Assembly (NCBI GenBank): GCA_032622095.1
Contig: CP136067.1
Span: 182,657,440 to 182,721,439 of the forward strand
Origin: Siphonodentalium dalli
Taxonomy: Eukaryota; Mollusca; Scaphopoda; Gadilida; Siphonodentaliidae
Direction: 5' to 3'
DNA: 64,000 nucleotides
In this document: piece after piece, positions 1 to 11,979 of the stretch
Numbering within the stretch: position 1 is the first letter of the stretch
Layout: each line of letters opens with the position of its first letter
Made by a program: the position numbers and the translations under genes
The notes under the pieces: generated by a model
Told to the model about the DNA's origin: nothing
What the model saw: the letters and a program-made list of their open reading frames with translations, nothing else
The model's database searches: none

Positions 1-1
1 C

Positions 2-157
2 ACTAGTGTATTCTGCAAAGTATTATAATCAATTACAAGAGACAATATCATGGACCATATGAGAAATAATAAACTGTTCAAGAACAAACAATTCGGTTAC
101 ATCAAAGGACGCTCGACAACATTACAATTACTAAATACACTTGAAGGATGGACCTAT
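2..157 (+). pseudogene. LINE reverse-transcriptase relic
   Basis: The frame starting at base 2 encodes about 50 residues ending in KQFGYIKGRSTTLQLLNTL. This resembles the fingers/palm entry of non-LTR reverse transcriptases (usual form QFGFRKGRSTT..LL). A TAA interrupts the frame just after FCKVL, where relatives have a glutamate codon. The domain is cut on the left by the window edge and on the right by the minisatellite that begins near base 155. No catalytic YADD box follows on this side, so only a fragment is present. The family assignment rests on motif recognition. The clade cannot be told from this short stretch. Confidence 0.7.
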
Positions 158-433
158 ATATGAGCGCCTGCGGCGCATAAGATACTATGGGTGGCGGGAT
201 GGGGTGGTGTGTGGGTACTATATACGAGCCGCCTGCGGCGCATAATATACTATGGGTGGCGGGATGGGGTGGTGGGTTGGTACTACCTATATATACGAGC
301 GCCTGCGGTGCATAAGATACTATGGGTGGCGGGATGGGGTGGTGGGTGGGTACTACCTATATACGAGCGCCTGCTGCGCATAAGATACTATGGGTGGCGG
401 GATGGGGTGATGGGTGGGTACTACCTATATACG
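154..433. repeat. Minisatellite, about 64-70 bp unit, four copies
   Basis: Four successive units begin with GAGCGCCTGCGGCGCATAAG or a close variant, near 162, 226, 297 and 365. Each contains the G-rich block TGGGTGGCGGGATGGGGTGG. The units differ by a few substitutions and short indels. The long open frame read across the array is a by-product of the repeat and is not a gene. Confidence 0.9.
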
Positions 434-2848
434 ATAGACTGAATCATTTCAAAAATCAACGAGACGAAAATATTGGAAAGAACAGGAGGTGATGCTTGAT
501 TATAAAGCTATACTAGGGGTGACAAGTTCACAGACGAGTCGGGCGTTGGCTGGAATCGGACATATAGGGCCTGAATTTGGTGAATTCGGTGAACCAGACA
601 CAGAAGACGTGGACATAGTGGCACAAGCCAGCGTCCACTAATGGCATGATGTTTCATAATTTAAGATGCAATATGATTCGCGGTGATTGCCGGTGAGCCA
701 TGGTGTGTCGCGGTGATTCGTGGTTGATTATATAGTGAGGTGAGTTTTTGATAAAACTGCCACCAACATTTTGATTACATCATGGCGCTCGCTAACCCTC
801 ACCATTCAAGCCATCGGTGTCGAGTATGTCACAGCGAATCACTCTAGATTTGTTCTGGTATGCTTAGAACAGAAACACCAGGCGCATTCGGAGCGTAGCA
901 ATGGGAAGAACTTTATCTTGTTAGCACTCTCCATCATGACAATTTACTAATTGTACAAACGAACGCATTAGCTAGGTTCGGCTACACACACGTAAACAGC
1001 AGAAAATCCGAACCGGCTATCATCGCCTTGTAGGGCACTTAAGTTTAGTTTTTTATTTCACTTTGCCTCTCGTGTGCACATGCATATCTGTTTCCCATCG
1101 ACGGCCTCGATTACACAGAAAATGAACATATTTAGAATGGTAAAGTATATTTTTGGTAGATGGCTGTGTATGTGTTGTCTATGTGTACACAACAGCGGGC
1201 GTTGGCATGCCATTGATTAAATCAATGTGCTATAGACTTTGTACCATTCCAATTTGCATTACAATTTTTTTTTCAATGTGCTCTGAGTCTATTATGATTA
1301 GAATCAGATCCCACAGACTGTTTTTATAAAATCATTTAATCGAAGCCCTCCGTGGGAGATTTTCGTCGCTGATACAGACATATTTGAACCTTTGGGAACA
1401 TGCAAACACTCTATATGCAAATTTTCCTATTGCAATGAGTAACTCCAGTGATAACGTGGTCTATAAACAATACGTACATCCAGATGTATAAAGTTCGTTA
1501 TATCTGGTCTCGGTTGGTCACCATCGTGAGCGTTGTCACATAAGACCTTACGTTATACGGATCTTCTGTCATCAGGAATTTATTTTTGGTTTAATTAACT
1601 AATTAATCTCTTTTCTTATCACATATCAATTCGTATATGTGTGGCACCATATGTTTTCGTGAATTGTCCGAAGATACTAAGATAAAGCCCCTGATCGTAT
1701 CGATATTACTTCAGAAACGTGGTGGAAATACATTGTTCTATGAGTGTAAATTACGTCTTACAAGTTGTTGTCTTGTTATTTCGTCACCCCGGTCTATTAA
1801 ACTTGTGGTTTCAACATATATTTGCTCATACATACATACAAAATGTGTATACAACGTACATACGACAAAAAGGATGGGAAGACAAGTGCTAAACACTTAG
1901 AGTTCCCCTTCTCTAACACAGAACAGTAGAATAACAAAAATACATATGGACGATGAACAAACATATAAAGAGTAAATATCATATATTACAATATATATCG
2001 AAGAACAGAGAGATATGTGGCATGAATTTCGGGATGCATTGGTGAATAGGTACATGTATCGGAGTTCAGTAGCAACGTGGTTATATGGTTTTGATGTATC
2101 AATCACTGATCCCACACAAGTAGACACCACAATTTCAACAACACACTCAATAATTAATCAATCAGTTTTCAATCATTAACATGCAGTTAATGTTACAACG
2201 AAAGCAATTTAAGAGGGGTGGTGTTAAAGTTGTAGCTGGTGCGTCTAAAATTCCACAACAACTGTATCTATATTTTACAGTCAATCTGTTAAACCAAGGC
2301 TAGCATTTGGCCTGTTTACTAAAACTTATAAAGTCCTAGCAAAGCGATCGGTATCATAGATGTACGCATGAACCGCCTTGAAAATTTCACCATTTTCAAA
2401 ACACGACAGTAAAGTGTCACCAAAAAGTAGCTTTTTATCCAGGTGAATGTTATAGCATATTGGAAATCCTGGTTTCGGCATAGAGGTAACATTAGGCAAA
2501 AAAAGTTATTTGCATTTTCTTCGTTTCCACATGGGTATGCTTTAGTATCGGAAATATGATTATGCAATTTGTCTGACTGAAAGCCACTGAATGTCACCTA
2601 CCAAATGTGAAATAGTTCGGCGGTATCGGAATTGCATCACGGTTTAATTTTTAAGGTGCTTCACGAACTCATCATTAGGTAACTTCTGAGTTGCCAGTTC
2701 CAGTCCTTTGTACACACTGGGGAAAATGTGCATCCTAATCTGGAGTCACATCAAAATGTCATAAAATCAGTAGCCTATTTTGATTCACGGTCGGTCCTAT
2801 CTTTAACACGTTCAGTTAGAAGGTTTGTTGAGTATTCAGGGGCCTTTT
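434..2848. other. No gene recognised
   Basis: A/T-rich intergenic DNA. Short reading frames occur on both strands, but none shows a domain, codon bias or splice structure I can support. I see no obvious terminal-inverted-repeat element. Confidence 0.5.
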
Positions 2849-3040
2849 TTAACCCTTTACCCAACAGAACGGCCCTGTGTCAATGCATTCTCTTTTAGGC
2901 CAATGCATTCTCTTATATACATGTATGCGAGGCGACCTATTTGTATGGTTCTATTGAGACAGAGCCAAGATAATTTAGGCTGTTGCAGCTTTATTTGGCC
3001 GGGTTTGGTCGGTTTGTTGAGTATTCAGGGGCCTTTTTAA
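2822..3040 (+). mobile_element. TTAA-A element, internally deleted copy (A1)
   Basis: The left end is intact: TTAA at 2849-2852 followed by CCCTTTACCCAACAGAAC. Most of the palindromic core is deleted. The right part, with the family's TTTGTATGG..ATTGAGACAGA and GCTTTATTTGGCCGG stretches, is retained. Where the right end should read TGTTGGGTAAAGGG, the sequence reads TGTTGAGTATTCAGGGGCC. The same block (GGTTTGTTGAGTATTCAGGG and following bases) also lies just outside the left end at 2822-2850, so the element is bracketed by a direct repeat of about 30 bp. Confidence 0.7.
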
Positions 3041-3117
3041 ATAACTATCTTATGCAGGGTGGACAGGCGTTGAACTATTCAATGGGCTTCTAAGCTCTCC
3101 CAATCCACATCGGTCGC

Positions 3118-3561
3118 TAAAGGTCCACTTAATTTTCGAATCCCCAGACCACATTATATAAAATATATGCCATATTATATACCATTTGAAAGAGGAAGCT
3201 ACAAAGCATTGTATTTTCAATTTATTCGATGTAATAAACTGTGAACATGTTGTTTTTATTGAGAAACCTTCGTCTGATCTGTGCTGAATTTCTACACAAA
3301 GTCTATTATTTTCAATGATAGGGGAATAACTATAACTTTTGTCTGAATTATGTCGCATTCTGGGAGCCAAAACCGGGGAAATGATTTTATGCTATGAGCT
3401 ATTTTCTATTACTATATGGGCAGCTTCTGATACACAGACGTTACAAATGTTGATGAATTATAGCATTTTAGTCATATTTTATGGCATAGATTGTTATTAA
3501 AACCATATATCAAGGCACTATAAAAACATAATCGGCGACTCGAAAATTAAGTGGGCCTTTA
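3118..3561. mobile_element. MITE F1, TA-flanked
   Basis: Inverted ends AAGGTCCACTTAATTTTCGA and TCGAAAATTAAGTGGGCCTT are each directly flanked by TA (3118-3119 and 3560-3561). The roughly 440-bp interior is noncoding. It shares the internal ATTATATAAAATATATGCC stretch with a second copy at 41591-42039. The TA duplication points to a Tc1/mariner-type transposase acting in trans, which is an inference from the target site only. Confidence 0.85.
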
Positions 3562-3636
3562 TTCGGTATATAGACACAGAGCGGGTGATATCGGTAACAA
3601 TCCTAGCTGTGTCCACCTGAATGTCAATCTAATTTC

Positions 3637-4102
3637 TTAACCCTTTACCCAACAGAACAGAACGGCCCTGTGCCAATGCATTCTCTTATATATGCGAGTC
3701 GACCATAGGTCGCCTCGCATATATAAGAGAATGCATTGGCTTAACACATTAAAAATGATAAAATTGTCAAAGAATGTAGAAAAATATTATAAAAATTGTT
3801 AAAAAATGTAAGAAAAAATAATAAAATTGTTAAAGAATGTAAGAAAAATGGTAAAAGGTGTTAAAAAAGAATTTTTTTAGGCCAATGCATTCTCTTATAT
3901 ATGCGAGGCGACCTATGGTCGACTCGCATATATAAGAGAATGCATTGGCACAGGGCATAACTGTAACCATCACAATGTGGTCAATGAACCGGTTCCAATG
4001 ATATCCATATCTGTATGGTGTTATTGAGACAGACCGAAGATATTTTAGGCTGTTGAAGCTTTATTTGGGCGTTTTTGGCCGTTTTGTTGGATAAAGGGTT
4101 AA
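3637..4102 (+). mobile_element. TTAA-A element (A2), full length
   Basis: TTAA flanks both ends (3637-3640 and 4099-4102). The ends read CCCTTTACCCAACAGAAC and TGTTGGATAAAGGG. The core holds palindromes at about 3668-3740 and 3880-3955 with an A/T-rich spacer of about four degenerate units (GTTAAAGAATGTAAGAAAAA). The right half carries the family segment AACCGGTTCCAATGATATCC. No transposase is encoded. Confidence 0.9.
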
Positions 4103-4861
4103 TTAAGAGATTAATCCCACAGGGAGCCTCACACAGATGGAAGCATGCACTGCAGAGTGTCGTCTGCTCCAGTCTATGTGGGGCTCTATAACGGTAAAGG
4201 GTTAAGGAGTTATTTAGAGGCTCCAAATCAAACTGAGTTCGCATATTCTGAAAGAGGTCTGACATATGACAACTACATCAATTCTAAAGTGTTCCTGTTA
4301 AGTGTGAATTTAAGTTTCCTAATTTGAGATAGTCTCGCTTACACATAATGCCAATGGACATATTCTAAGCAAGGTTACTCTGAAGTTCTATTCCAAGGTG
4401 GTTATGGTTTTCATAATACTGCACAATTTCGCCATTAACTTTGTTTAGAGGCCTGTCGACGTCGGGGGACTTCCAAATAACATCAACTTTGTTTTGGGGG
4501 ATTAAACTTATATTTGTTAGCCCGTTCACTTAATTTTACCATATCGCTATTCAGTGTCGTGTTCAGTGTGATATAACCATAGCTACTATTCATCAAACAG
4601 GTATCATCTGCACATTCCAGTACTGCGTATTTTGGAGACACGAATTCACCAACTCTTTGCTGGCGGTTGACGAGGTTAAATCAAGAGAGCAAATTACCTT
4701 GAATTCCATCATATGGGACCTTCGTACCAGACTTTATCAAGTGCTTGAGCATATGTCGCAAAAGACCGCACCCGGTTTACGTTCAAACTCAAGGGCATCA
4801 TATATTCTCATTTTAAAATTAATGCTAATTGCAATGCAGAACATGGCAAGTAATGGCAATA
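4103..4861. other. No gene recognised
   Basis: Single-copy-looking intergenic sequence with no supported coding region. Two short open frames are present but lack any motif. Confidence 0.5.
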
Positions 4862-5230
4862 CGCACATGGCTCATTCGAATTGTTTTCTACGTAATTTGT
4901 AGCGACTGATACGATATAGGTCGGTAAATAAACGAACTATTGTACCGGTTTCATATGCTCTGAAAAACACTTGCCAAAGTAACAGCCATTTTTTAGCCGT
5001 TTTTAACTTTTATTGCTACCACATCAGTAATAGACAACCACGGAATGCTCTTTTCTGTTCCATGTCGTGCAAATGGATGTTTTGTGTTTGGGACCCAAAC
5101 ACCTTATTCACAGTTGTATTTTTCATTACTTCAATGTGTCTTTTTGGGTAGCACAATGCTCGTATGTAGGTAGTTCAGATATTTATCGACCTATTTCGAT
5201 ACTGAGAAAAATTCAAAAGCGAATAACATT
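4862..5230 (+). repeat. Dispersed repeat H, copy 1
   Basis: It starts near CATGGCTCATTCGAATTG and ends near TATCGACCTATTTCGATAC. It matches, in reverse complement, 18690-19078 next to the 67-bp satellite. Its first 160 bp or so match 17485-17640 directly. Shared landmarks are GGGACCCAAACA, the TCATATGCTCTGAAAAACAC block and ACAGCCATTTTT. No protein is apparent. Confidence 0.75.
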
Positions 5231-5789
5231 ATATGTATTTCGGAGCGCAAACCGCCACGTGGCTGTACGTAATGGACCTATCCCTACTACATGTATAAAC
5301 AATTGAAGTAGAAAATGTATCGTCTAATTCACGTCAACGGAAAGTTTGTGAATATCTCAAGTTTCGTTTTCGTCTGATAAGAATCGATTCACGTGACCGA
5401 TTTCAAACGCTCTTTCCAATAATATATACTACTCATTATCTTCACAGTGTGAAATTCGAGTATTATATATTGGTTTAATAACCACCATTTCCCCCGAGAA
5501 AAATGAAACAACCTGGATCTTATCCTTTTCTTAAATTTTTGAGTTCCGAACCCATGTATACATCTTTGACTACTTTAACCACCTAAACTTGTATATCCTT
5601 TTCTGATCAGCACTACCATCTCTTTACTATATCCTCATGAGCGCTTATGAATACGGGGAGAGGATCATCAATAAGTTGCATAACTTGTACTCCAATCCCC
5701 TGTTGCCACATCACATGTACAAATATATCTAATTTGTAATTTAAGCCAATATATTCATGGCACAATAAATATGTTACTACTATATTGGT
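5231..5789. other. No gene recognised
   Basis: A/T-rich sequence with no repeat, RNA gene or coding signal that I can identify. Confidence 0.5.
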
Positions 5790-6267
5790 TTAACCCTTTA
5801 CCCAACAGAACGGCCCTGTGCCAATGCATTATCTTATATATGCGAGTCGACCATAGGTCGCCTCGCATATATAAGAGAATGCATTAGCTTAACACATATT
5901 TAAAATGATAAAATTGTCAAAGAATGTAGAAAAATATTATAAAAATTGTGTCGTCTGCTCATGTTTGTCTGGGGCTCTGTATGGGTGAAATTATAAAATT
6001 GTTAAAGAATACAAGAAAATTATTAAAATTGTAAAACATTGTTAGGCCAATGCATTCTCTTATATATGCGAGGCGACCTATGGTCGACTCGCATATATAA
6101 GAGAATGCTTTGGCACAGGGCATAACTGTAACCATCACAATGTGATCAATGAACCGGTTCCAATGATATCCATATTTGTATGGTGTTATTGAGACAGACT
6201 GAAGATATTTTAGGCTATTGAAGCTTTATTTGGGCGTTTTTGTCCGTTTTGTTGGGTAAAGGGTTAA
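5790..6267 (+). mobile_element. TTAA-A element (A3), full length
   Basis: TTAA at 5790-5793 and 6264-6267 bracket CCCTTTACCCAACAGAAC and TGTTGGGTAAAGGG. Palindromes lie near 5820-5890 and 6040-6117. The spacer contains an extra stretch (GTCGTCTGCTCATGTTTGTC) whose reverse complement lies in the free-standing core at 8007-8375 (GACAAACATGAGCAGACGAC), linking those two copies. Confidence 0.9.
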
Positions 6268-7430
6268 ATGACCGCGGATTACTCACCTTTATTAATTGGG
6301 CGATTTTCCTATTAACCTTAGCTGAACCGGAAACTAGCCTGGTCCGCCGTTTGAGGGACGGGAATCGGACTGAGTCCTGGCGTCCGGGTGGACTCACAGC
6401 AACACTAGCCGGCATATCTACCCCACTTCCCGCGTGTCCTATACCGGTGTATGTTTCTTTAGCTTCTAAATTAAAAGTGGTTCCATACCACCCATTCCTT
6501 GTCGTGCGAATACGAATACACGATATCAGAAACGTCAGACATTTGTTACAAAGAGAATATTATATCAACCAATATGTATAGTGTAACACTCAGAATCCTA
6601 TCTAACTATCGATTGTAAGAAAAGTCATCGAAAGTTTGAAGTTCAATTCGATTTCTCAATAACCATGTAAGTCATATTTCGATTCACCACACCATAGTGT
6701 TATAGTCCGCAGTCATTTCTAGAAAATAATCCATCATTTCTTTTCAAAGTAAACTCTATGATAGCGATCGAACTGTATAATCCAAAATCATCTAGACCCC
6801 ACGCTTGTTATTTCAAATATCCACTTCAGGTCTATATAGTTCAATTAAAACACACCGAACAATAGGTCGTCCCATGCTACCCTATAGTAAATATGTGCAA
6901 AGAAAAAATCGTTTATATATCATTGGAGAGTTCTATACCATTGTATAGTGGCGCATAAAGATCGCTCTTCGTTTCTTTATTGACAGTACGGTTGGCATGA
7001 CTAGACTCGGCTACTATAACACGTTACAACATGGTCGAGGTCTCTAGCGTGTCGTTTTCTCTAACGAGCTTAATGAGATGAAAGCACTATACCCACAGGC
7101 AGAAAAATTATCGATAGAGAAACTTTAAATATTAAACATCCCGACCTTTGCTTTGAGTGTGGAATGAAATACGTTTTAAGTGGATAGAGTCAATTCTATT
7201 CAGTTTATGGGCGGTGTATATTTAAAAAAAAACCTCGGGTGGAATGCCGACTATGAAAGATTTCAGAATCTCGATTAAAATTCTTCAGGTAGGTTCCACC
7301 ATCTGTCAAATGGTTCATTAGCGCTTTACAGGGTGTCCCTCTATAAATCGTCCGCTGATTAATTATTGAAATTATATCCACTAGGCTCTAAATCGGTTTA
7401 GGGTGGATTATATTAGCGAGTTTGCTATTT
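6268..7430. other. No gene recognised; one GC-richer patch
   Basis: The patch at about 6300-6440 is more GC-rich than its surroundings and gives a 113-residue open frame with no recognisable motif. I do not call it a gene. The remainder is A/T-rich. Confidence 0.4.
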
Positions 7431-7850
7431 CAAACCGGTACGGGTATGGGTACCGGTAGCTACCCGTACCGCAGTGTTCGCGCTGGACCGAAAAAAACTT
7501 TAGCCAAAAGTTTAGCCAAATGAAAATTATATTAGCCAAATGAAAAAAACTTTAGCCAAATGTTTTTTGGTCAAATTAAAAAAAACTATGGCCAAATTAA
7601 ATCATCGTTTTCTGGTCGGTTTACAATTAATGACTAAAACGTCAAATCTAACAGACACATGTAACATACACAATAATTTAACTGATTTTGAACTAAAAAA
7701 ATATATATATATATCATTTATTAAACATTTATTAATCTTTATGTGAAAGAACGATTTGGGAGGGGGGGGGGGGGGGGGGTAACCCGGGATTGTCCCTTTT
7801 AATGTCATTATTTTTTTGTTACCGGTACGGCGTACCGGTACACGTTTTGT
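7431..7850. repeat. Low-complexity cluster: GGTACC-rich ends, TTAGCCAAAT repeats, poly-G
   Basis: GGTACGGGTATGGGTACCGG (about 7438) and TTACCGGTACGGCGTACCGG (about 7819) mark the edges. Between them are about four short TTAGCCAAATGAAAAAAAC-type repeats (7500-7600), an (AT)n run near 7700 and a G homopolymer of about 17-20 at 7762-7780. It may be a small decayed element. No coding sequence is seen. Confidence 0.5.
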
Positions 7851-8006
7851 AATCGCAAACTGTTTTACGGGTAGAATTAAGCACATCGACTGCAACAAAA
7901 TTGATATATGATATAGAGAAAGTGTTATTCGCATTCGCTTTATTGGCCAACGTTATGATTTCCGTTATGGCTATATGATGGACCTCTGTATAATGATTTT
8001 TTTTTA

Positions 8007-8375
8007 CCCTGTGCCAATGCATTCTCTTATATATGCGAGTCGACCATAGGTCGCCTCGCATATATAAGAGAATGCATTGGCCTAACAATTTTTTACAATT
8101 TTAATAATTTGTTCTTGTATTCTTTAACAATTTTATAATTTCACCCATACAGAGCCCCAGACAAACATGAGCAGACGACACTCTACTATATGCTTCTATA
8201 TATGTGTGGGGCTCCCCGCAGGGTAATGGATGTTTTTTATTTTATGTCCTAAAAATTGTAAGAAACATTTATTTTAAAAAAAATGATAAAAAATTGTTAG
8301 GCCAATGCATTCTCTTATATATGCGAGGCGACCTATGGTCGACTCGCATATATAAGAGAATGCATTGGCACAGGG
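8007..8375. mobile_element. Free-standing palindromic core (no TTAA-type ends)
   Basis: It runs from CCCTGTGCCAATGCATTCTC to GAGAATGCATTGGCACAGGG and is flanked by TA on both sides. It contains both roughly 69-bp palindromes and a spacer with GAGCCCCAGACAAACATGAG, but none of the outer sequence of TTAA-A, B or C. It could be the original element from which the composite families arose, or a core that lost its shell. Confidence 0.75.
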
Positions 8376-8867
8376 TAAAATGATGATTTGCATTCACCAG
8401 GGACGAGGCGACAGTGGGAAGGGGTTGGTGTCTTTCTTTGACTCATTTTGGTAACATTTTCAACAATTGGATTTCATAAATAATTTCACAGACTGTTCGA
8501 GTTTTGACTAAAAAAGTTCGAATTTGGAGTCTAAGGAACATATGATATGATAGTTCAAAAATAGAATTACGCTGATTAAATTTTCCAACCAATATTCGGT
8601 GCAAAGTGTGTTTTTTAAACCCAGAGTCCAAGAATGTCCTACAAGTACTTTTAGTCAGATATAATACCGAAATTGACCCTTATATTAGTTGGGAATATTT
8701 AGTCATATTAATTGAAAATGGGTTGGAATCTTTCAACAGATCGATAGGTCGAGTCAAGGGAATATTTATCCCAAGAATTGGGATATTTGTCTGGGTCTAA
8801 ACCCGGAGGTAGGTAGAAAAGTTAAACTTGTTAACGACAAAGGGCGTTTAATGGTAGACTAATGGTT

Positions 8868-9003
8868 GAATAAAGAGAGTTTGCTTCACTTCTATGCGAA
8901 ACAAAGAAAACAGTTGAAAGTCGCTCTGACGATGGTAAGATTGTGCAGAATATAAGCAATGAATATCGGTATTTCGTGTCATTATCGACCTATATGTATA
9001 CAA
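8868..9003 (-). repeat. Dispersed repeat H, fragment 3
   Basis: GAATAAAGAGAGTTTGCTTC through TCGACCTATATGTATAC aligns with 18885-19015 (AAATAAAGAGCGTTTATTTC and onward) at roughly 70 percent identity by eye. The match is a partial copy in reverse orientation relative to copy 1. Confidence 0.55.
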
Positions 9004-9483
9004 CAGTCTTGAGGTTCAAATGCTCCATGTTCGTTCAAATGGTAAATATCTATATTAAAATGAGAAATCAGTCACCACCCACATACGATAAAATAATTAA
9101 ACGGTTGTATTGAAACGTGTAATACATTCACGATATGCTTATGCCCATGTGTAAAGGGTCTAAACAGCGAATATACAGTGACGAGATGGGTTGTGGTGTC
9201 TCACCCCAACTTTTGTCAAATTGTTCAACAGTTGGAAATTTGAAATACCTAACACATCAGTTAGAAATTTCGCACCAGAAATAAGTTGAAATTATTCTGG
9301 CAGTTTGATTTTCCAAAAATTTATTAGTGGAGAATTTTTATTGTTTTAAACCAACATTTGCATATTTTCCTACTTTTGGTAAACATTCGGACTGTGGTGG
9401 CCAACAGTTGGAAATTTTCAAACTTAGGTTGGAACTAACCAACAAATGTAATTGATGCTAGGATTGATCAATTTTCATGGGCA
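9004..9483. other. No gene recognised
   Basis: Intergenic sequence. Several AGTTGGAAATTT words recur here, and similar words occur at 10660 and 34340, suggesting an old dispersed repeat that I cannot delimit. Confidence 0.4.
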
Positions 9484-9560
9484 GTGGCTACTCGCCACCC
9501 GGGTGGCGAATAGTCATATAACATAGAAATAGCTATTCGCCACCCGGGTGGCGAATAGCG
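9484..9560. repeat. Two tandem palindromes of TATTCGCCACCCGGGTGGCGAATA type
   Basis: Both blocks are self-complementary around CCCGGG. They lie about 45 bp apart. The word GGTGGCGAATA recurs at the start of each unit of the array immediately downstream, so they probably belong to the same repeat. Confidence 0.8.
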
Positions 9561-9869
9561 TTTATATATTTTCTTTATTTGCTCCACATACAGAGAGTAT
9601 GGTGATCTCGAGCATCGGGAATAATGATTGTCAGTCCTCAAAATTATGTGATCTTATGACAGGAGGAGATGGGGGAGGGGAGGAGGGGATGGGGTGTTGC
9701 ATAACTGATTGAGGATTTTAGGGGGTGGGGGAAGGTGTACCGTTTTTTGGTAAAACAAATTGTGTCAGATTATTTGTTGTGCATTATATGTAAGGATTTG
9801 TGTACTACCTTAAGCGTTCATTTCAAGGTTTAGAAGTACATTTCGGACAAATATTTGTCATCGGAATTT

Positions 9870-10410
9870 GAGATAGGGGTGGCGAATAAAAGTATTCTTA
9901 AATCTCGGATGTCAGTTAGATTTCTTCATTTGTGCATTGGATTAGCCGATCCCTTAATCATAAACAATCATTTTCTAGAACTGGTAGTGTGGAATTGCGA
10001 AAACAAATTTGTGACCTGAATAGGTTGGGGGAGGGGGTGGGTGGCGAATAACTTTAATCTCAAAACTTGGATGTCAGATGAGTTTCTTGTTCTTTGTATT
10101 AGATTAGACGATCCTTTAATCATAAACAATCATTTCATAGAACTGGATTGGAATTGCGAACAAAATTCTGCGTTCTGAATTGCTTGGTTGTGGGGGGGGG
10201 GGGGGGGTGGTGGCGAATAACTTTATACTTAAAACTTGGATGTCAGATGAGCAGATCATGAGCTTCTTATTTCGTGCATTAGATGAGATGATTCTTCAAC
10301 CATAAACAATCATTTTAAAGAACTGGAAGTGGAATAGCGATCAATAAATATAAAATATGCGATCTGAATTGGTTGGTTGGGGGGGGGGGGGGGGGGGGTG
10401 GCGAATAACT
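9870..10410. repeat. Tandem array, about 160-190 bp unit, with long poly-G tracts
   Basis: Units start with GGTGGCGAATA at about 9879, 10040, 10209 and 10398. Each then runs through AAAACTTGGATGTCAGATGA, a GATCCTTTAATCATAAACAA stretch, an AGAACTGGA..TTGCGAAC segment and a G run. The G run grows from an interrupted tract in the first unit to about 18-20 uninterrupted G in the last. The 9561-9869 stretch looks like a more diverged beginning of the same array. Confidence 0.85.
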
Positions 10411-11979
10411 TTAACATGGCGTTATGTAGACCACTAGATGTTATGGTTTTGCAATTTCCAGGTTCAGTTCTACAAATGTTCTCGTACTGGTCGGCCTAGT
10501 GGACCCCCCCCCCCACCACATGACTTCTGGTAAGAAGACTACTGATCCATTTAGAACATACTACAATTCAGGCCCGCGAAGGAACTGTTGGGGGAAATCG
10601 AAGCCCAACGGGGTGCACAATTGGAATTACGCACAAACGTCTGAGTTTGGTGCGGTTCAAGGGGATGTATAGTTGGGAATTTGAACGTGGACACCCCATC
10701 TCAATGCGGATACCCTCTATATTCACGTGCTTGGGTCGAGACTGTGTATAGCACCATCAACACACTCTCTTAATCACAACCGATCATTACTGGATTGAAG
10801 ACAGTTGTTAGTGAACAAATTGGCGTTCCGTAGTTATCTAAGTGCTAGAAGCCGCCTCGATACTTTGAACATAAAAATGGCTTAAATGACAAATTTATCA
10901 ATGAGATTTGGCCATGAAATCTTGCAATAAGTAAATTAATGCTTAGCTGACTGCTATTTCATATAATTCGTGTACTTTTGAGTGAGAAAACTTTAGTGGA
11001 AGATTACCGGTCAATGGGATACATTTACCCGTTCAAAATCCCTATCGCTGTATGCGCTGCATTGAAAGTACGCAAGTGACCGTGACGAATTTCACTGATT
11101 TACCGGTACCCGTACCCGTCGACGGGTATCGCAAACTCGCTATTGTTAAATCTCACGCAGGTGGTATGTCGAAGAAAAGCTTCGATTTTCAGGATCTCGA
11201 CGGATTTCTTCGGGCGTTTTATGGAGAAAATCATTGTCCACAATTGTGAAGAAAATGCACTATTAAAATATTTAATCAATGTTGATTTAATATGATGTTA
11301 AATATATATAGAAGCGCATATTGCCTTTAAAATGTTGTCTTCGGATTGCAACAATCTATTATGGAAATCTATTCTAGAACTAAATATTCAATTTTCAGAC
11401 TCTTGATTGCTTCGGGCGAGTTCGCTGGTAAATCTAGCTACTCATATACTGATTGATTGGCTGAGGGTTTAATGTCGTTTTAGACGCTAGGCCATATCAC
11501 GACCAATAACATAATCAGGTATCGCAGCGAAGCAATTTGTATTAGACAGTGGATTAGATTAAAATATGTACAAGTAAAAGCACACAAAAGGAAATGTTTC
11601 CGCTTAGAGTCAGGAATATGAATTCGTGAACTGGCTAGTGTGCAAGCACAATATAAAACGCATAACAGTGGTACAATAATAAATAGCAAATATATAACAT
11701 ATTACCAACGCTGCACATCGAATTATATAAAGTCATTTATAACATCAGATTTTGCATTGACAAGGTATCTATAATATTTAATGAATCGCACATGAACCTA
11801 TATCAATGCGTTTAGCTGACGGTCGGGTGTGTGAGACAGAATGGCATCTTTCACCCAATCGACAGCGTCCACACACAAACACTGTTTGGTGTCTTTTATA
11901 ATTAACCGTTTCTCGTCAAGCATCTGTTCCAACTTTGAAAATTCAAATTCCAACTTTGAAAATTCAAATATGAACATCT
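10411..11979. other. No gene recognised
   Basis: Intergenic. It contains a C homopolymer at 10505-10514 and a small GTACCCGTACCCGTCGACGG repeat at 11105. Short open frames have no supporting features. Confidence 0.45.

Noticed and set aside
191-442. 83-residue glycine/tryptophan-rich frame
   Set aside because: It is entirely inside the minisatellite and is produced by repetition of its unit.
6240-6581. 113-residue frame in a GC-richer patch
   Set aside because: It starts inside the right end of a TTAA-A element, has no domain and no splice or promoter support.
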